The position numbers and the translations under genes are program-made. Shown here in pieces: positions 36,032 to 46,354 of a stretch of DNA of 64,000 bases; the first letter of the stretch is position 1, and each line of letters begins with the position of its first letter. The stretch comes from Alisma plantago-aquatica (Eukaryota > Streptophyta > Magnoliopsida > Alismatales > Alismataceae). The stretch spans positions 1,129,566,744 to 1,129,630,743 of the forward strand of contig OY856412.1 in assembly GCA_963693085.1 (NCBI GenBank), read 5' to 3'. The notes under the pieces were generated by a model. It was not told where the DNA came from. It worked only from the letters and a program-made list of their open reading frames with translations, and did no database searches.

Positions 36032-36322
36032 TGTAACGTCCCATGATTTGAGGCCTCGAATAAAATGATCTTATAAGGAATGATTGGAATACCCATATCA
36101 CCAAGGTGCACCTCCTTTTCTGGAAGTCCATCACTAAAGAAATCCATAGTTAAGCGTGCTCTACTTGGAAAAGTACTAGGATGGGTGACCAGTCAGGAAG
36201 TTGATCTTGGGTTGCACATGAGTGAGATTAAAATGCATAGTTAAGGCTAGTGGTGGAATGTGGGTCCAGTCATCATTCCCAAAACTCTACTAGAGCATAG
36301 GGCAGTCGGCCCAGGTGTTACA
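36032..36322 (+). repeat. Cassandra-type LTR with 5S rRNA-derived core
   Basis: 291 bp from TGTAACGTCCC to GGTGTTACA. The core at about 36127-36227 keeps 5S rRNA words: gttaagcgtgct, agtactaggatgggtgacc, gggttgcac. This 5S-derived LTR core is the hallmark of Cassandra TRIM elements. It is not a functional 5S gene; substitutions lie throughout. Confidence 0.88.
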
Positions 36323-37102
36323 CTACTAGTGCTTAGGGATGTTCTAGACACTTTCTAGGGGGTTCTTAGTGCTCAACTAGTCGTTAGATATCTACTAATT
36401 GCATTTGTAACGACTAGTTAATTAATTTTGAAAATTGTAGACAGAAACCTTGTCAGTCAAGAAGTTTGTCGACCGAGTGTCTCTTGGTCGAGGAATTTGT
36501 CAACCGAGGGTAAGTCTAGAGCAACATTCAACTCAACTCCCAACCACATTTTTTTTACTAAGTCTAATGGCTATAGAACTAAGTCTAACGGACATAGAAC
36601 CTGCTCGAGACATATTCTCGGTCGAAGTAAAGTTCGACCGAGCGTTTCTCTGTGATGGCTTTTAGTAGGTTTTGCAAAGATGTTCGTTCTTTAAACTTGG
36701 GAGTTTCTCGGTCGAGAAAATGTTCGACTGAGAGTATCTCACTCGAGAAGTGTGTCGACCAAGACAAACTCTATTTCAAAACTTTAACTCATATGCTAAG
36801 TGTAAGAAATGAATGTGCAATTTTGATGCTCACTTAGGGATGACCTATCTAAGTATTTTCTATGGATAGGGAAGATCTAAATGCTTGATTTACATGATAT
36901 CTAAGTACTTGTACATTATATATTTGTACAAGTTTACATTTGATTACAATCATGAAAATAAAGCAATTTAAGCATGTAGATCTTCCAAAACTTTTCATCC
37001 ACCTTGTTCCTAATATACTCAAGTAGCACGTTAGATCCACAAGAATGAAATGTTTGTCATTTTCAAAACAAAGGGATTTTGATGATGTCCAGTTAGCCAA
37101 TA
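36323..37102 (-). repeat. Element E 5' LTR, U3 part
   Basis: Resumes the E LTR after F, starting with the second CTACT. It carries the U3 motif pairs: a perfect CTCGGTCGA ... TCGACCGAG pair at 36617-36642, others at 36450-36512 and 36700-36772. It ends TA instead of CA, followed by TSD CAACA. Confidence 0.92.
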
Positions 37103-39933
37103 CAACATATAATATAATATAGTAAACAATTTCCATTAATTAACAAATATTTACACGTTTGCATAAAAAGCTACATTGAGGAGTTACATAAATTTTAGAA
37201 AGAATTAACTTGTACATGTTTGATGATATACCACTATGTCTAAACCATCATGAATAACTTAACTATCTTCAACATATATCATATGTAACCTCATGTCCAC
37301 GAATCAAGTATAACATGTACCTATAACACCGAACAACAAATACGCGGTCAGTATATTTCTATATTGTATGTGGGTTCGTCTAATAGTCATATGTATACAT
37401 ATAATCAAACATCCTTTACTTGCACATAAGAAATTAAATTTTCCTTCATATTCTAACCCATATCTGGTCTAATACCTTAGGTGTAATCATTGTTCCTCCC
37501 GGGCTCATGTGCATTACCCTTAAGATCAGTCTAACCTAAGGCTCAGAATATCATTATTTACCTTTCATGATACTCATAGGGACTTTATAATTTGCATGAA
37601 GTAAATAAACAAGCAAGCAAATATCATTCATTCAATCTCTTTGAGAAACCTAGGTAAACTCATAAATCGATACATGTATTCATAAGTGTAACCACATACC
37701 TTTTATCATTGCAAAAATGATGTAGAATAACTCATGTACTTTAAGAGTGCATCCAAACATCCAAGCAACAAAGAATTCAATCAACATTATCTGAAAGACA
37801 CATACTACATATGTGTCACCATGTATTCACATTACATTAATCAGATCTAGATGCTCTCCTAAACTAAGGTTTAGGGTTGTCTCATGTTTGGACTAGGGAT
37901 AAGGGTTACAAACCCTACTTCCATCATGTCATGATTTCTAAGTTTACAACCTTCAGGTATGCATATTGGTGAAACCCTATTCATCGTCTTAAGAATACTA
38001 GATTATCCATGATACCTAGATCATATTACTAGCATTATGATCATATTAAGATGTCCACATTGGTTTCAAAACCTTATATATACACTAAATGTACCAATCA
38101 CCAAATCTATCATATTTTTACATCATGAATACTAATATTAGATTATGTGCATTATCTTAGCAAGTTATGATCTTTAAACTCTAAATCATCATATGCATGT
38201 TAATTAACATTAGATACCCTAAATAGCATCATGTTAGTCATAAACATGTCAAATTACCTCGGAGTTCCACATTATCAGATAACATATCAAATTAGCAAGA
38301 TTTACTAATTTACACATCATAATTACCAAGATGATAGTCTCTATACATTAATCATCACTTTAATGTGTATTGCACCATATTTAGGTCTCAAACATATTTT
38401 ATTTTATTTGTATGTGTTCTCCTGATCAATTTTCATATATATATAACTTGTATTGATCTGAGTATCCTAGTAATTTCTACAATTTTTGCAAGTAAAACTT
38501 TATATGACCAATAGAGAGCTGACATGTCAAGACTTACTTGTTTTCCATCTTGTTTTAATTGAGCTAGCTAGGTTGTCAAAAAGACGCTCCAACCCCTGCT
38601 TCTTGTGTGTGCACATAGGGGTATACAGGTCATTAGACTCTAACCCACCCCCTTCCTCATAAGGGGGGGTTCTACTTATGGTGCGACTATTGCGCGGTCC
38701 CTTCGTCAATGCTACTCACTACTTCCTATCATCTATCAACCATGGCGCCATCCTCCAAAGTCGTTACCCACTTCTGAGATGTGGATATACCTTCTATCAT
38801 CAACACTATCCTTTCATACTCCCTCCCATTGCTTTAGCACGTCAGAGAGACACCCTCGACGGGGATGGGATGAAGGTGGCGCCTAGGGTCCTTGCCGCCG
38901 CCCAAGGTCCACATGCCAAAACGTATCCCTCCTTAAAATTTTTCCAACCAATAAGACGAGGCATCCACACCATAAGGAGAACTCCACGTGATGATCATGT
39001 GCATGCTGCCAGGTCTGAAACCTAGGTGTCAATGCCCACCGACAGTGGCCAAGACGTTGCTACTGGACCTCCCTCATCTCTGCATGCAGTTTGCCACTTC
39101 CGTAGAGATGTAACAAATCCTATGTGGCACTTCTAATCACACCCTCCATGGTGCCTATCTCACGGAGGCCATGGATGTCGACTAGTTGGGTTGTCTCTCC
39201 TCATGTGTCTCCATTAAGATCACCAGTTGAGGATGGTAGCAGCCCCTTGGAGCCCTGGTAGCAGCCTTCATCATGTTGTTTCCTCCTTACTGCCATGCTA
39301 AAGATGCACTTGCCCTCTCCAACTCCACTGGCTTTCAGGCATCATCAATCCATCTACAATCCATCTCTGAGTCTATTTTTAGAGGAAGAGTCCTCCTATG
39401 ACCTTCTTTCCCTCAATTCTCTCGAATGTTACTTTGCATGATGGGAGGAACTCCCACAACACTATGTTATATCGGGGTAGAGGGACCTTCTATAGTTTAT
39501 TAGGGAGAATCCTAGTGAAGAGAGAGATTGGGTTTTGTCTGTTGTTTCCTTCTTTTCTCTTCCATAAGCAAAAAGACATGTATATAGGAAAGTAATACTT
39601 ATATTCATTTCTACAAAACCTTTTATTCTATAGAGTTCATTATCACGATAAGGGAACCTCCATATTCTCATGAGACTTGGAAACATCAAATATAAAGGGG
39701 AAAATAATAACACTTTTCCAGCTTGTATATGGTCATTTTACTTATCTAAAACACTATGTCTTTTATTTTTCCTTTTGAAACTTGGTACTTATTTCATTTA
39801 TCATAACAAAAGCCATTATTATAATTTCCTTCTATTTATTTAACTTGTGACACATGCACACATGCCACAAAGGTAAACAAAGTTATTATCATTCTACCAA
39901 TGATCCAATTTTACCAAAATTGAGAATATAACA
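37103..39933 (-). repeat. Element B 5' LTR, main fragment
   Basis: Continues the B LTR after element E (its first five bases are the CAACA duplication). It matches 19785-22563 throughout, including the GC-richer middle. It ends ATAACA, followed by ACCAT (39934-39938). Confidence 0.92.
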
Positions 39934-39938
39934 ACCAT

Positions 39939-41160
39939 GGAGTGAGACAATGGTATAGAAACATATTATGTACTCGGAATCATCCTTAGGGACATCATGA
40001 TACATGCATGTGATTTAATATGATACTCAACAAAGTGACTGACCGACATAATACTAGCTAGACCCATCATATATATCAAGAAACAACAAGAAAATAATTG
40101 TAGTTGATAGTGACTAAATATATGATATGAAAATGACCCTATTCACTCATTATTTACAATACAATCATACAATTTTGATATCTAACTTCCAATTTGGGAA
40201 GTCCTAGACCAGAACAAAGATATTATAAATGAAAATTATGTTATTGAGTACCTTGCTTTAATGTTTTCCCCACAACCTAATACATGGCCCTCCTCACCTA
40301 GAAGAGCTACCCTGCTCAAACCAATGCAGTGCACACACAACCCCTAATAAGAGCCAAGATCACATGACATTTTAGCCTCAATAGATTTATACAAAATTCA
40401 AGGACAAGTAGAATACATAATAGGTGTGCCCCACTTTAAGAAATTATACCTCAATGTGAAACAAGTCAATAGTTATCACGTTCAAAGCCCAGGAGACCTA
40501 AGAATTAAGGCAAAAATAAGCATGTTCTTAGCATTCTCCCATCTTTGACAAGTCAACATAGAATCATTTGAAGCTCTCTCAAAGGACTCATGAGGTAGGA
40601 CACGCACAAGGAACACACCCTGCCTTTCTTGACTTTGACCATGTCTATGACACGCCATTAAAAGGAACCCAAAAGGCTTTATAAGATAAGTTTCTATGAA
40701 GGAACATGCTCTAGGGGCCTATAGATTTTTCTTGATTTTCTTGTCCCTTAAGTTTAATTCTAACCCTAGATTACCTGTATACCCTATATAAATAGGATTT
40801 TATTGCCATTTGTAAAGGTTGGAACCCAAAGGGAGACCCTAGGTTGTCATTTTGGAAAGTCAAATCCCCATTGATAGAGAATATAACCTATTCATGGAGG
40901 CTACTTCCCAATCACCATGGGAGGTGTCTTTACCCTTATAGTTGATAAACATCCACCTCTCAAGAACACCAAAATCCCCCATTCCTAGCTTTGAATGTCC
41001 CATAAAGCATTACATTTGTGGATTCAATCTACATATCTTGGTAGAAGAAAGAGGAAAATGATCCTCACTCAATTTAGCCCAGGATCAGGAAACTATTTAG
41101 AACTATTCCCCTTCCCTTTTAGTACCCAAGTGTTAGAATGATATGAGCACATGGGATTGA
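39939..41160. other. Unrecognised stretch
   Basis: About 1.2 kb with no protein similarity, structural repeat or RNA gene seen. Together with 54443-56788 it may be older host or decayed repeat DNA. Confidence 0.4.
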
Positions 41161-41171
41161 TGATCTTACAT

Positions 41172-41372
41172 TTTTTTATGACTGAGAGAACCCACCTCGG
41201 GCAAAGCCGACATGGTAAACTCTCGAGGCATGAGAGGGTGTGGTTCGGTCACCCCCATCCCGCACCTAATCAGTGTGGATTTCTATTCACTAAGTGCCTT
41301 CAGTGAGGTTCAAACATGGGTCCTTCATTTGGACTTACAGAACTCTTACCACCCAGGCTACTATGGCTGGAC
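41172..41372 (-). mobile_element. tRNA-derived SINE, 201 bp
   Basis: Flanked by a perfect 11-bp direct repeat TGATCTTACAT (41161-41171 and 41373-41383). On the minus strand it starts GTCCAGCCATAGTAGCC. It has an A-box-like TAGCCTGGGTGGTAAGAG, a B-box-like GTTTGAACCTC about 40 nt further on, and ends in an oligo-A of six or seven (the T run at 41171-41177 on the plus strand). Size, boxes, tail and long duplication are those of a plant SINE mobilised by a LINE. The frames 41212-41436 and 41294-41581 cross its edge and are not genes. Confidence 0.85.
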
Positions 41373-41433
41373 TGATCTTACATATCTTATCATACAATCC
41401 ATTCTATTTGAGGTTGTTATCATGCTTGTATGT

Positions 41434-43034
41434 TGACGCAATTTTACTTTGCGCTAAAACGCAAGTGAGCGCGTCGAGTAGTACATGCCTTTGTGAGGCC
41501 CGAGTCGAACACAGGGATACTCGGAATTGTTGGAGACTCCTACTAACTATTTGCGATCAGCTAAACCGAATAACAAATTGAGGGTTGTTGTTAAAATTAA
41601 ACAAAAATAAAAACAAAAACAAAACAAATGATCGATTAAATGTTAATTTACAAAAGGGTATCTTTAGGATTGCGGTTTCACCACGGGTTTTCATTGTATT
41701 AGATTTTATATAATGCCTCAATTTTCTCTCTCTATCCGGGTAGTGGCCTGAAAACAGAATTACCCACTATCGTGGTGCAATTCACTGCCTAGGTTTAGGT
41801 TGGTTCCACCGTCGTAGTAACCTATACCCTAAACTAGGTGCATTATGAATGATCTCTCAATATCCACCATTAATTTTACACCACCTTGGTCAAGGGATTT
41901 ATCGATTAATGTAGATTTCATCTCTTTTCAGCCGTTAATCCTTCTTTCAAAGTGATTAAGGGCATTAGGTTATTATTATGGTGATCAATAATAATAATAT
42001 ATGGAGAAAACGAAACTATACCACGGATTTAAGAGATAAAATATGAATTACTATTGTAAAATCGTCATACAATGAATCCCCGGGCTACTCCCAGTCCTAA
42101 AGATAAAGGGGATTAGCCCCGCATGTTCATCTCACACATGTACATGGTAGAAATAGGGGAAAACATGTGAAAAATGTGGAATTGAGAGGTGAAACCCCTG
42201 AACGGAGAAGAACTGGTTGATCATTTGCATAGAACACGTGCTCTATCGCCTTTCGGTGGTGAAATCTATCTTCTGCGGCATCCGAATCAACTGGTATGAG
42301 CTTCTGGCCTCCGTTCTCGTCTCCCTTGCTCCTCGGTCCTCGTGGAATGGCTCATGAGATGATCCCCACGTCTGGGCGGCCGTCCTTAGGTTTAATTCCC
42401 TCATTAGGTTGCTAATTAACCACGGCCATTCGATTGGGATCAATCTGAATCAAACGCATATCTGACGGTGTCAATACCATCGACCCGGTATCAACCCAGT
42501 GTGGTAGCGGCAACCCTTCTTTCTTTTCGTCCGAGTGCCTGATGTGGTCACGATACCATCGAATCGAGTGGATGGTATCGACTACCCTATAGCGACGACT
42601 TTGTCATTTTGTGTCGATGTAGCCTCCATGCGTCGATGGTATCGACTTGGAGTCGATACTATCGACTGCTTCTTCGCCAGCAACCTGAAGGTGACTCGAT
42701 ACCATCGACATCCCTATTGATATTATCGACACTTTGCTGCTCCTTTCGGCTGGCAACCTGTGATCATGTTGATGGTATCGACTTCCGTCGATGGTATCGA
42801 CAGAAGCAAATACTCGTTTGTCCTGAAATTCAAACACAAGATCACATAGATTCACACAAATAATAATATTTTGACAATTAATGCTTAAAACAATGAAATA
42901 AAGGGGATTTGACATAAAATAGTAGCAAAGACCAAAGTGGATGAATTATGCAACATTAACCATAAAAATGACTAATAAAAGCATAAAACACATATCAAAC
43001 AGGTCTATAAATGCAACTCAAAATCATCGCATCA
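41434..43034 (-). repeat. Element D 3' LTR (1601 bp)
   Basis: Matches 52822-54437 over its whole length. The array of GTCGAT-ACC-ATCGAC / GTCGAT-GGT-ATCGAC dyads lies at 42470-42801. Compared with the 5' LTR, the first pair here has lost its centre and several dyads are mutated. Confidence 0.94.
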
Positions 43035-43073
43035 AACTCCCCTAAGCTTGAACGTTGCTCGCCCTCGAGCAAC
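43035..43073 (-). promoter_or_regulatory. Element D polypurine tract 1 with adjacent hairpin
   Basis: The sense strand reads CAAGCTTAGGGGAGTT next to the 3' LTR. Directly 5' is a perfect 8-bp hairpin, GTTGCTCG-AGGG-CGAGCAAC (43054-43073), 19 nt from the LTR edge. Confidence 0.87.
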
Positions 43074-44533
43074 TAATCCTTAGAATAGAATTGCCAATGT
43101 CAACTGAAAAACAACACTCCACAACCAACATCCATATGACTCCCACCGGACAATCACATATCGGCCCTCTCTAACCACAGAATGGTAATTACCCTGAAGG
43201 CGAAAGTAATCATCCATAAAAGAAACTGACCTCAAAACCGATGAACACTATCACATAAGGCAGTTAACATATTAAAATTCACCGGTTCAGACTTGGTGCA
43301 TCTTGTGATCTCCTAAACTACGTTGCTCGCCCTAACTAACATCTACATGGAATCAGTTCTCCTGATATTAATTAGTGAGGAGAAATTCACGGTGGCCTAC
43401 CAATCCGAGCAACGGATGGATGAAAATGGGTGGCTCATGGAAGAAAGTGGATGTATTGCACAGTTTCAACATGCATAATACAAAAATGCCCTATATGATG
43501 CAAATGCACATGAAAAATGCCATAATGCCTAAAATTGGGTGGAATGATGCATGCACTAACCATTCGTCTCAACATGAGAAGGATATCTACTTAAGTTACA
43601 TCATGTACTCAATAATTCCTGAAATGCAGGTGATATTATGTTCCTTTCTCCCTCTTATTCCAATTTCTTCTAAAGAACCTCTTTTTTTCTTATGCAGATT
43701 TTTCAGATTTTTTTTTCATTTTTCTCTCTTTTCTATTTTTCAAACCCTCATATCCATAATTGATAATGAATATTTTGTTGGGCTTATTTTCTTCATACTC
43801 AGAAATTTGCACTACTTAGAAGGTATGGGACAATTTAATTCACCATTGGAGAAAAATTGAGATACATGATATACTTTATGCATGGAAATTATGAATGCAG
43901 CTACATGGCATGCACCTAAGGGTAATGTGTATGTATCACTATTCTATTTTTTTTTGCTTTCTTTTTATGCAGAACGTATAGATAATTGCAATGCAAGTCC
44001 TATCTAGATGTTATGCAATCAAAAAGAGTTAAAATTGTACTCTACGTCCAATTCTTGGGTGGATTATGGAAACAATGAAGTGGAACGATCACAAGACTAG
44101 ATGACTGAACCTTAGAAAGATATTATGCATCCCTCCTTACTGACCTGTGTAGTAGTTTAGGGGTTTCTCTCTCTTACATCCAATTAGAGTCTCATTACCA
44201 TTTGGTCAGTTTAGGCTCAAACAACCATTTTCATCCACTTTCATGAATCATTAGGAGTTTAGTTGTGAAATTTTGTTTTAAAGTTGACAAAACCAATCAT
44301 TTTCATAGGATATGTGCCCAAGGTTAAACAAGACAAGCTTTCCAAACACACAAAAATTTTAAACTTCCCTTGATTTTCCCATGCACTATTGATTAGATGA
44401 CACAACTTTATGACATCCACGCTTACACTAGATAGCATGTGGATCCTACAAAAACTAAAATTGCAAGAAACAAATAACAAGAACAAAAGCAATAATGCTA
44501 AAAACTAAAAACAATAAAAGATAAAGTTGTTCC
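43074..44533 (-). other. Element D extra 3' untranslated region
   Basis: About 1.46 kb between the two polypurine-tract modules without recognisable coding sequence. The 161-codon plus-strand frame at 43375-43860 is antisense, Phe-rich and of low complexity; I do not regard it as a gene. Confidence 0.65.
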
Positions 44534-44578
44534 AACTACCCCCCTAAGCTTGAATTTGACTATGGCCTCATAGTCAAA
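44534..44578 (-). promoter_or_regulatory. Element D polypurine tract 2 with adjacent hairpin
   Basis: The sense strand reads CAAGCTTAGGGGGGTAGTT, a second copy of the tract. Directly 5' is a perfect 10-bp hairpin, TTTGACTATG-AGGC-CATAGTCAAA (44555-44578). It starts about 33 nt after the stop codon of the 580-codon ORF. Confidence 0.85.
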
Positions 44579-44611
44579 AACAAACTTAAGGATTGGAACA
44601 GTGATACCGGA

Positions 44612-46354
44612 TCACTTCTGTGGTGTTAGAGGTCGGTACTGCGGAGCCGTAGGGTCCCAAGAAGGATACTCCCCCTGGAAGCTTGGATCAAACTGGGCCC
44701 TAGGTGGAGGTTGTGGATAGCCTCCAAAGTAACTCTGGATCCAATAATGGTCGTAGAAGGGCTCCTGCTGCATCTCCATTCGTTGCAACCGATTATGTAT
44801 CTGTTGTTGGTTGTCGAGGAGAAGACGTTCATTCTTAAACATCGCCCTTTGGTTGTCCAGTATTCGGTTCGTAGTGTCTTGAACACCGGCATACATTGCC
44901 ATATGTTGCTGCTGTGTCTGGTGGATATCTTGCAGCATAGTGTACATGCCTTGCATGGAATAGGCATCCTCGCTTGGCTGCGAGGGCTGTGGGGGAGGCG
45001 GCGTAGGCTGTGATGATGAAGATGCACCGGGATGCATCCGAGGACGCTTCCGGGGTGCCACTCGTGAACGAAGAGGTGTAAAGGCCTCCTCTTCCTCCTC
45101 AGCCTCGTCGTCATGTCTTTCGTCGCCGCCGTCGTTGCCGCCTTCTTCTTCATCGGAGTCAATGGCTATGATTGGCCATCGGAAGTGTTGTGCCCCCTCG
45201 ATGTTGAAGACAAGATCAGGCAGCACACACTCTTGGTAGGCGTGGTTGACGTGGCAGTGTGCATACGCCAAACCATCCCGCAAAAGAATAAGGTTAGAAC
45301 GGTGCAGATGTTGCATGTTCACCTTGCTCTTTGTGGAAAGCGGGGTCATGGTAGAGAAGTTGAGCCCGAGGTAATGTGCCAACTTGGTGATGAGCCCGCC
45401 GAAATGAATCGGGGCCTTCCTGGTACTCCTCTTCACCGCTAGAACCCGCTGCAGGAAGAAAGTGCCCCAGTTGCATTCTTGGCGCTTCAGGAGCTGATAT
45501 AAGAAGAAAAGATCCGTCTCCTGGAATTTGCTCAGTGCCAGATCGCCACGAGCAAAAAGTGTAGAACTCAACATCCGGTGTAGTACCCGGACGAATGGGT
45601 GCTCGAAATCCGCTACTGCAGCATTGTGGTAGCTCACGGACTTGCCCACCGGCACCGTCACCAGCTCGGTGAAGATTTTGTCATAATCGGTGCGATTGTC
45701 TGGTCGCCGATGGTCGTACTGAGAATGGTGCCAGTTGAATATTGCATTGAACTGCCGGAGCGTGATGTTGTAGTCGATGTTGAACAACCGGAAAGACACC
45801 CGGCCCTTGATCCACTCACGATCAGTGGCGACGACGTCGTTTGGCACGACGTAGACGTCAAGTGACACCATGAACTCCTCCAGCAACTCTTTGTAGGTTG
45901 GCCACTCGCCGAAAAATGGCTGGCCATCAGCATGGTACTGCAACTCATCGGGCCTCCGGCTCGTACGTTTTGCCTGCCCCTGAAGAACGTATGCCAAGTT
46001 GGCCTCAAATCCGAGATTCCGGATCATCTCCCGTTCCACATACCGGGTAGGCTCAATCTTCCTCTTCAAGATCTCGTCGTAGATCTTCTTCACCTCTGGA
46101 GATGGGTGGATCATGTGCGGGCGTGATACCAACGCGGGAGGAGGTGGCACGAACTCCGTGATATCCATCAGATTTACGCGAGAGGATGACGCTCCAGCGA
46201 CGTGCACCATGGTTGCGAGAGAAAAGGGATTAGAGAAAGAGCTCAGTGAAGATTGAAGAATCGAATCTCCGCTTGATGAAGATCTTCGCTCGGTGCTGCT
46301 CTTCGTCGGCTTGGATGGCTCGGGGGGTTGCGCGGCACAAGGGAGGGAGATCAC
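44612..46354 (-). CDS. Intact 580-aa ORF in the env position of the Athila-type element
   Basis: The only long undamaged frame in element D, placed after integrase and before the polypurine tract. Residues about 60-400 look like the globular domain called Athila ORF-1 / putative plant transposon protein in plant genome annotation (family recalled by pattern, not searched). Then come an acidic run (about residues 400-420: D-S-D-E-E-E), a basic nuclear-signal-like stretch (P-R-K-R-P-R-M), a Pro/Ser-rich part and a Gln-rich, coiled-coil-like segment (about 470-530). I see no signal peptide or membrane segment, so a membrane envelope protein is unlikely; a nucleic-acid- or chromatin-associated role is only a guess. 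Start: first ATG at 46354, though a second at about 46212 (M-V-H-V-A-G) is a plausible alternative. Confidence 0.75.
   Translation of the reverse strand: MISLPCAAQPPEPSKPTKSSTERRSSSSGDSILQSSLSSFSNPFSLATMVHVAGASSSRVNLMDITEFVPPPPALVSRPHMIHPSPEVKKIYDEILKRKIEPTRYVEREMIRNLGFEANLAYVLQGQAKRTSRRPDELQYHADGQPFFGEWPTYKELLEEFMVSLDVYVVPNDVVATDREWIKGRVSFRLFNIDYNITLRQFNAIFNWHHSQYDHRRPDNRTDYDKIFTELVTVPVGKSVSYHNAAVADFEHPFVRVLHRMLSSTLFARGDLALSKFQETDLFFLYQLLKRQECNWGTFFLQRVLAVKRSTRKAPIHFGGLITKLAHYLGLNFSTMTPLSTKSKVNMQHLHRSNLILLRDGLAYAHCHVNHAYQECVLPDLVFNIEGAQHFRWPIIAIDSDEEEGGNDGGDERHDDEAEEEEEAFTPLRSRVAPRKRPRMHPGASSSSQPTPPPPQPSQPSEDAYSMQGMYTMLQDIHQTQQQHMAMYAGVQDTTNRILDNQRAMFKNERLLLDNQQQIHNRLQRMEMQQEPFYDHYWIQSYFGGYPQPPPRAQFDPSFQGEYPSWDPTAPQYRPLTPQK

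Larger units (their letters stand above)
33031..36322 (+). mobile_element. Insert F: chimeric LTR-like unit, C-family 5' part plus Cassandra 3' end
   Basis: Starts TGTGACAAAG (as in the LTR of element C at 56789) and ends GGTGTTACA (as in Cassandra LTRs). It is flanked by CTACT on both sides (33026-33030 and 36323-36327). The uninterrupted E LTR at about 25840 shows the empty site. Up to about 35815 the order of recognisable patches follows the C-family LTR. From about 35816 to 36031 it follows the Cassandra interior, including its hairpin and polypurine tract, and 36032-36322 is a full-length Cassandra-type LTR. No coding region. A TATAAAA box (33749-33755) lies in plus orientation. Confidence 0.8.
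25148..37102 (-). mobile_element. Element E: Ty1/copia retrotransposon, probably SIRE/Maximus lineage
   Basis: LTRs are 25148-26624 (3' LTR) and 32289-37102 (5' LTR, itself interrupted by F). TSD CAACA lies at 25143-25147 and 37103-37107. The internal order on the minus strand is gag, protease, integrase, RT, RNase H, the Ty1/copia order. A long gag with coiled-coil region and the RNase H end region suggest the SIRE/Maximus lineage (moderate). Gag and pol each lie mostly in one frame but contain numerous stops, so the copy is dead. The outer CA of the 5' LTR has become TA (37101-37102). Confidence 0.93.
19703..39933 (-). mobile_element. Element B: non-coding large-LTR retrotransposon, multiply nested
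   Basis: The left LTR is 19703-22563; the right LTR starts at 25066 (TGTAACAACCC) and is interrupted after 82 bp by element E, resuming at 37103 and ending at 39933. Five-base duplications ACCAT flank the whole (19698-19702 and 39934-39938). The primer-binding site next to the right LTR and polypurine tract next to the left LTR give minus orientation. The 2.5-kb interior (22564-25065) has no gag or pol. As with element A, its polypurine-tract context resembles gypsy chromovirus ends, suggesting a derivative that needs proteins in trans (inference). Confidence 0.9.

Noticed and set aside
43375..43860. 161-codon ORF on the plus strand
   Set aside because: Antisense within the untranslated region of element D, Phe-rich low-complexity end, no motif.
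44711..46126. Several plus-strand ORFs of 60-110 codons
   Set aside because: They are antisense shadows of the GC-rich 580-codon ORF of element D.
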